A stretch of DNA of 10,499 nt from an uncultured Gemmatimonadota bacterium (GTDB lineage Bacteria; Gemmatimonadota; Gemmatimonadetes; Gemmatimonadales; Gemmatimonadaceae). The notes below the pieces were generated by a model. That model was not told where the DNA came from. It saw only the letters and a program-made list of their open reading frames with translations, and ran no database searches. The position numbers and the translations under genes were made by a program. Position 1 is the stretch's first letter; the number at the start of each line of letters is the position of its first letter. The stretch spans positions 1 through 10,499 of the forward strand of contig CAIVJV010000060.1 in NCBI GenBank assembly GCA_903906325.1, written 5' to 3'. This document shows, piece by piece, positions 8,689 through 10,499 of the stretch.

Positions 8689-8825
8689 CGAGACGGGAGG
8701 GAGGGGCAAAGCGCGAGGACACCGCGTGACATTTCCTGCGGGTCGCGGGTAGAAAGGATAGTGCAGCGTGGCGCGAGGGCGGAGGGGCCGATCGACGCGC
8801 CTGCACCTCACACGTGGGTGGAGCG
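8689..8825. promoter_or_regulatory. Divergent promoter region for the deacetylase and the 172-residue protein
   Basis: The gap is 137 bp. On the plus strand GTGACA (8726-8731) and TAGAAA (8750-8755) are 18 bp apart, a fair sigma70-like match that would give a leader of about 60 nt. On the minus strand TATCCT (8760-8755) overlaps that -10 and would give a leader of about 60 nt for the deacetylase; I see no -35 for it. If both are used they compete for the same DNA. Assignment is by eye only. Confidence 0.35.
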
Positions 8826-9344
8826 ATGCCGATGTTCGATGTCACGGTGACGTTGGAGGAGCAGGAGGCCGGCGCGGCGCCGATCGCGCGGGTGAACTCC
8901 GTGGCGTCGGAGGCGTCGCTCGAGACGCCGAGCCGCGAGGTGGTCACGCTCTACGGGACCCCGACCGCCGAATCGCTCGCCCTCGCCCTCGCCGCCTCGA
9001 TCGAGGCGCAGAAGGTCCAGCGCCGTCCGGATGCGCTCCGCGACCTCACCGTCTCGTCGGAGCGGGGCGCGGTGGGCGATGCCGCCTGGCGCGACGCCTC
9101 CACCGGGGAGATGATCCGCGCCGACCTCGCGATCCCGCTCACCGTGCTCAAGGAGACGGCGGCGGAGCTCCTCGTCGAGGGCGGGCAGGCGATCCGCCGC
9201 GCGCTCGCCGGACTGGTGCAGGTCGAATGGCCCGAGGGGACGCGGCGCGCCCTGCGCTTCCAGCTCCCCGTGGCGCGCCCGGGTCGCGACGCCGATGCGC
9301 TGCGCGCGCTGCGCGAGGCCGACGGCGCCGACTACGAGGAGTGA
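8826..9344 (+). CDS. Hypothetical protein, no family recognised
   Basis: This gene encodes 172 residues if the ATG at 8826 is used, or 170 from the ATG at 8832. GGAG (8820-8823) lies 2 nt before the first and 8 nt before the second, so 8832 has the better spacing; a GTG at 8814 is a third option. The product is acidic and soluble, with no signal peptide, membrane segment or cysteines. It reads as mixed beta strands and helices: FDVTVTLEEQ near the start, a helix at about 48-64 (ESLALALAASIEAQKVQ), LTVLKETAAELLVEGG at about 105-120 with QAIRRALAG after it, and a final strand ALRFQLPVARPG. The end is Asp/Glu-rich. Its base composition and codon use match the neighbours. It lies convergent with thyX with a 7-bp gap. 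I cannot assign a function; the divergent deacetylase and thyX are not informative partners. Confidence 0.75.
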   Translation: MPMFDVTVTLEEQEAGAAPIARVNSVASEASLETPSREVVTLYGTPTAESLALALAASIEAQKVQRRPDALRDLTVSSERGAVGDAAWRDASTGEMIRADLAIPLTVLKETAAELLVEGGQAIRRALAGLVQVEWPEGTRRALRFQLPVARPGRDADALRALREADGADYEE

Positions 9345-9351
9345 GCGGGAC

Positions 9352-10107
9352 TCAGACCTTGTGGTAGACGATCCGCGCGGCCTCGACCCGATCGGCCGCG
9401 ACGTAGATCTCGAAATCGGAGAAGAAGGCCGGCGCCTCGCGCTGCAGCACGCGCAGCGTCGCGATCGCCATCCGGCGGATCTCGAACTCCGCCGCCTCGC
9501 TCGACCGGAGCTCCAACATCGTGCGCCAGGCGCGCGCGTTCCCCGTCACGACGATCTTCGTCTCGGTCGAGTTGGGGAGCACGCCGCGCGCCGCCTCACG
9601 CGCCATCTTCCGCCGGTGGACCTTGTCGTCCACCCACTGATAGCGGGCCATCAGCTGGTCGACGAGCGCGACGTAGGTGGCCTGCGCGCTCTCGATCTGG
9701 GCCTTCCAGGCGGCGACCAACGCCTCGTCGCCGAGGATCGCCGGCGGGACCACGAACGCCGCATCCGATTCGTCCACGTAGCGCTGGGAGAGCTGTGAGT
9801 ACGCGAACCCCGCCCGGTGCCGCACGAGCTCATGCGTCAGGGAGCGGCTGATCCCCTCGAGGAGGAGCGAGTAGTTCGCATGCTCGAGCACCGACCCATG
9901 GCCCTGCTTCTTGATGTTCTCGAGATAGTCCCGCGTCGTGCGATTCGCCGGGTTCTTCTGGCTCATGTAGCAGAGCCGCCCCGCGAACTCCGCGAGCCGC
10001 TCGCCGTCGGTCCCCTCGCCGATCCACTGGACGGGGAGATGCGCCGGCTCCGCGAACTGCGGGCGCGCGAGGACGGTGATCCGGGGCTCGGTATGGAAGT
10101 GCGGCAT
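9352..10107 (-). CDS. thyX: FAD-dependent thymidylate synthase ThyX
   Basis: This gene encodes 251 residues, within the usual family range of about 220-270. ThyX methylates dUMP to dTMP using methylene-tetrahydrofolate with FAD/NADPH, replacing ThyA. Motifs seen include RITVLARPQF at the N-terminus, KQGHGSVLEHANYSL (67-81), the signature RHRAGFAYSQLSQRY (96-110), then VLPNSTETKIVVTGNARAW (176-194) and LELRSSEAAEFEIRRMA (198-214), which supply flavin and dUMP contacts in the family. The signature is unusual: the canonical spacing is RHR-x7-S, whereas Ser107, the one followed by x-Arg-Tyr, is eight residues past Arg98. The start at 10107 gives a normal N-terminus; no Shine-Dalgarno precedes it. 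The gene lies 44 bp after the FAD-linked oxidase gene on the same strand, and could be read through from it or from its own promoter. Confidence 0.93.
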   Translation of the reverse strand: MPHFHTEPRITVLARPQFAEPAHLPVQWIGEGTDGERLAEFAGRLCYMSQKNPANRTTRDYLENIKKQGHGSVLEHANYSLLLEGISRSLTHELVRHRAGFAYSQLSQRYVDESDAAFVVPPAILGDEALVAAWKAQIESAQATYVALVDQLMARYQWVDDKVHRRKMAREAARGVLPNSTETKIVVTGNARAWRTMLELRSSEAAEFEIRRMAIATLRVLQREAPAFFSDFEIYVAADRVEAARIVYHKV

Positions 10108-10134
10108 CGCGGGAGAGGCTGAGGTCGAGCGGGA

Positions 10135-10140
10135 AAGATA
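10135..10140 (-). promoter_or_regulatory. -10-like hexamer upstream of thyX
   Basis: TATCTT on the minus strand lies 27 nt before the thyX ATG and inside the 44-bp gap after the oxidase gene. It would give a leader of about 20 nt. No -35 match is seen 16-18 bp upstream, so this is a weak candidate. Confidence 0.3.
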
Positions 10141-10146
10141 GCGTGG

Positions 10147-10160
10147 GCCCCCTAGGGGGC
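10147..10160. repeat. 14-bp perfect palindrome over the oxidase stop codon
   Basis: GCCCCCTAGGGGGC is fully self-complementary, and its centre contains the TAG stop of the minus-strand oxidase gene. It has no loop and no T-run after it, so it is not a standard intrinsic terminator; it might be a protein-binding site or chance in GC-rich DNA. Confidence 0.5.
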
Positions 10161-10499
10161 GGCGGGGATCAGGTCGAGGCGATGCCGCGCCCACCCCCGC
10201 TCTCGCGTGATGGCGTCGAGCGCCTCGCGGGCGGCGGCGGGCAGGGCGGGGAGCGCGGGGTCCACCTTCATCGTCTCGAGGGCGCGCGCCCCGGGGACCG
10301 GCACCTTCACCCCGGGGTTCAGGATCCCGGCCGGATCGAAGGTCGCCTTGACCGCCGCGAAGAGGGTGCGCGCGGCCGCGGGCCAGACCTGTGCGAGGAG
10401 CGGGGTGCGGAGCCGACCATCCCCATGTTCCCCCGCCACGGTGCCGCCGAGGCGTGCGACGAGCGCCGTGACCTCGGTGAGCACCTGCTCGCACCGCGC
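10152..10499 (-). CDS. FAD-linked oxidase, C-terminal end (partial)
   Basis: The last 115 residues are present; the 5' part lies beyond the right edge. The visible part contains GGTVAGEHGDGRLRTPLL, the FAD-oxidase C-terminal signature in which the EHGDG His lies near the substrate and flavin. LFAAVKATFDPAGILNPGVK follows, the near-terminal signature of the GlcD/D-lactate dehydrogenase group. About 50 residues come after NPGVK, ending LDLIPAAP; they contain no CxxCxxC clusters, so an Fe-S ferredoxin-like tail, as in YdiJ-type fusions, is absent at this end. Enzymes of this group oxidise D-2-hydroxyacids such as D-lactate or glycolate; the substrate cannot be read from this part. It lies upstream of thyX on the same strand with 44 bp between, and its stop codon sits in a 14-bp palindrome. 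Confidence 0.87.
   Translation of the reverse strand, partial: ARCEQVLTEVTALVARLGGTVAGEHGDGRLRTPLLAQVWPAAARTLFAAVKATFDPAGILNPGVKVPVPGARALETMKVDPALPALPAAAREALDAITRERGWARHRLDLIPAAP

Overview
This is a very GC-rich, gene-dense stretch of bacterial chromosome with short gaps, mixed strands and no RNA genes, insertion sequences, CRISPR arrays or phage genes that I can see. The gene set (cytochrome bd, ThyX, Rho with a long disordered N-terminus, a GT39 glycosyltransferase, an SSP411-type protein) and the many weak or absent Shine-Dalgarno sequences resemble Gemmatimonadota. That assignment is an inference from memory of similar loci and was not tested by a search.

Layout: the window opens in the 3' end of cydB (plus), joined by an ATGA overlap to a 44-residue six-cysteine protein. 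Convergent to it is a 613-residue thioredoxin-fold/(alpha/alpha)-barrel protein of the DUF255/SSP411/YyaL family (minus). It starts only 18 bp from a divergent GT39-type membrane glycosyltransferase (plus), which is followed after 23 bp by an M20 metallodipeptidase (plus). Next is transcription termination factor Rho (minus), with about 200 residues of charged, disordered N-terminus where the usual Rho_N helical bundle should be. A 289-bp divergent region separates rho from a small TPR-like protein (plus). A secreted polysaccharide deacetylase (minus), an unrecognised 172-residue protein (plus), ThyX (minus) and the C-terminal end of an FAD-linked oxidase (minus) complete the window.

The genes do not form one pathway. 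They look like housekeeping and envelope genes: respiration (cydB), dTMP synthesis (thyX), termination (rho), flavin-linked 2-hydroxyacid-type oxidation, peptide turnover, and surface glycan transfer or trimming. Only two same-strand pairs look transcriptionally linked with some confidence: cydB with the small Cys-rich gene, and GT39 with M20.

The most striking feature is architectural. Three of the four convergent pairs overlap by exactly 4 nt at their stop codons, and the fourth is separated by 7 bp, so there is no room for intrinsic terminators between them. Several start codons have a -10-like hexamer 6 to 10 bp upstream and little or no Shine-Dalgarno sequence, suggesting leaderless or near-leaderless transcripts. 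I found no convincing new multi-gene system; the best leads are the cydB-coupled Cys-rich protein, the Rho N-terminus, and a one-residue insertion in the ThyX signature.
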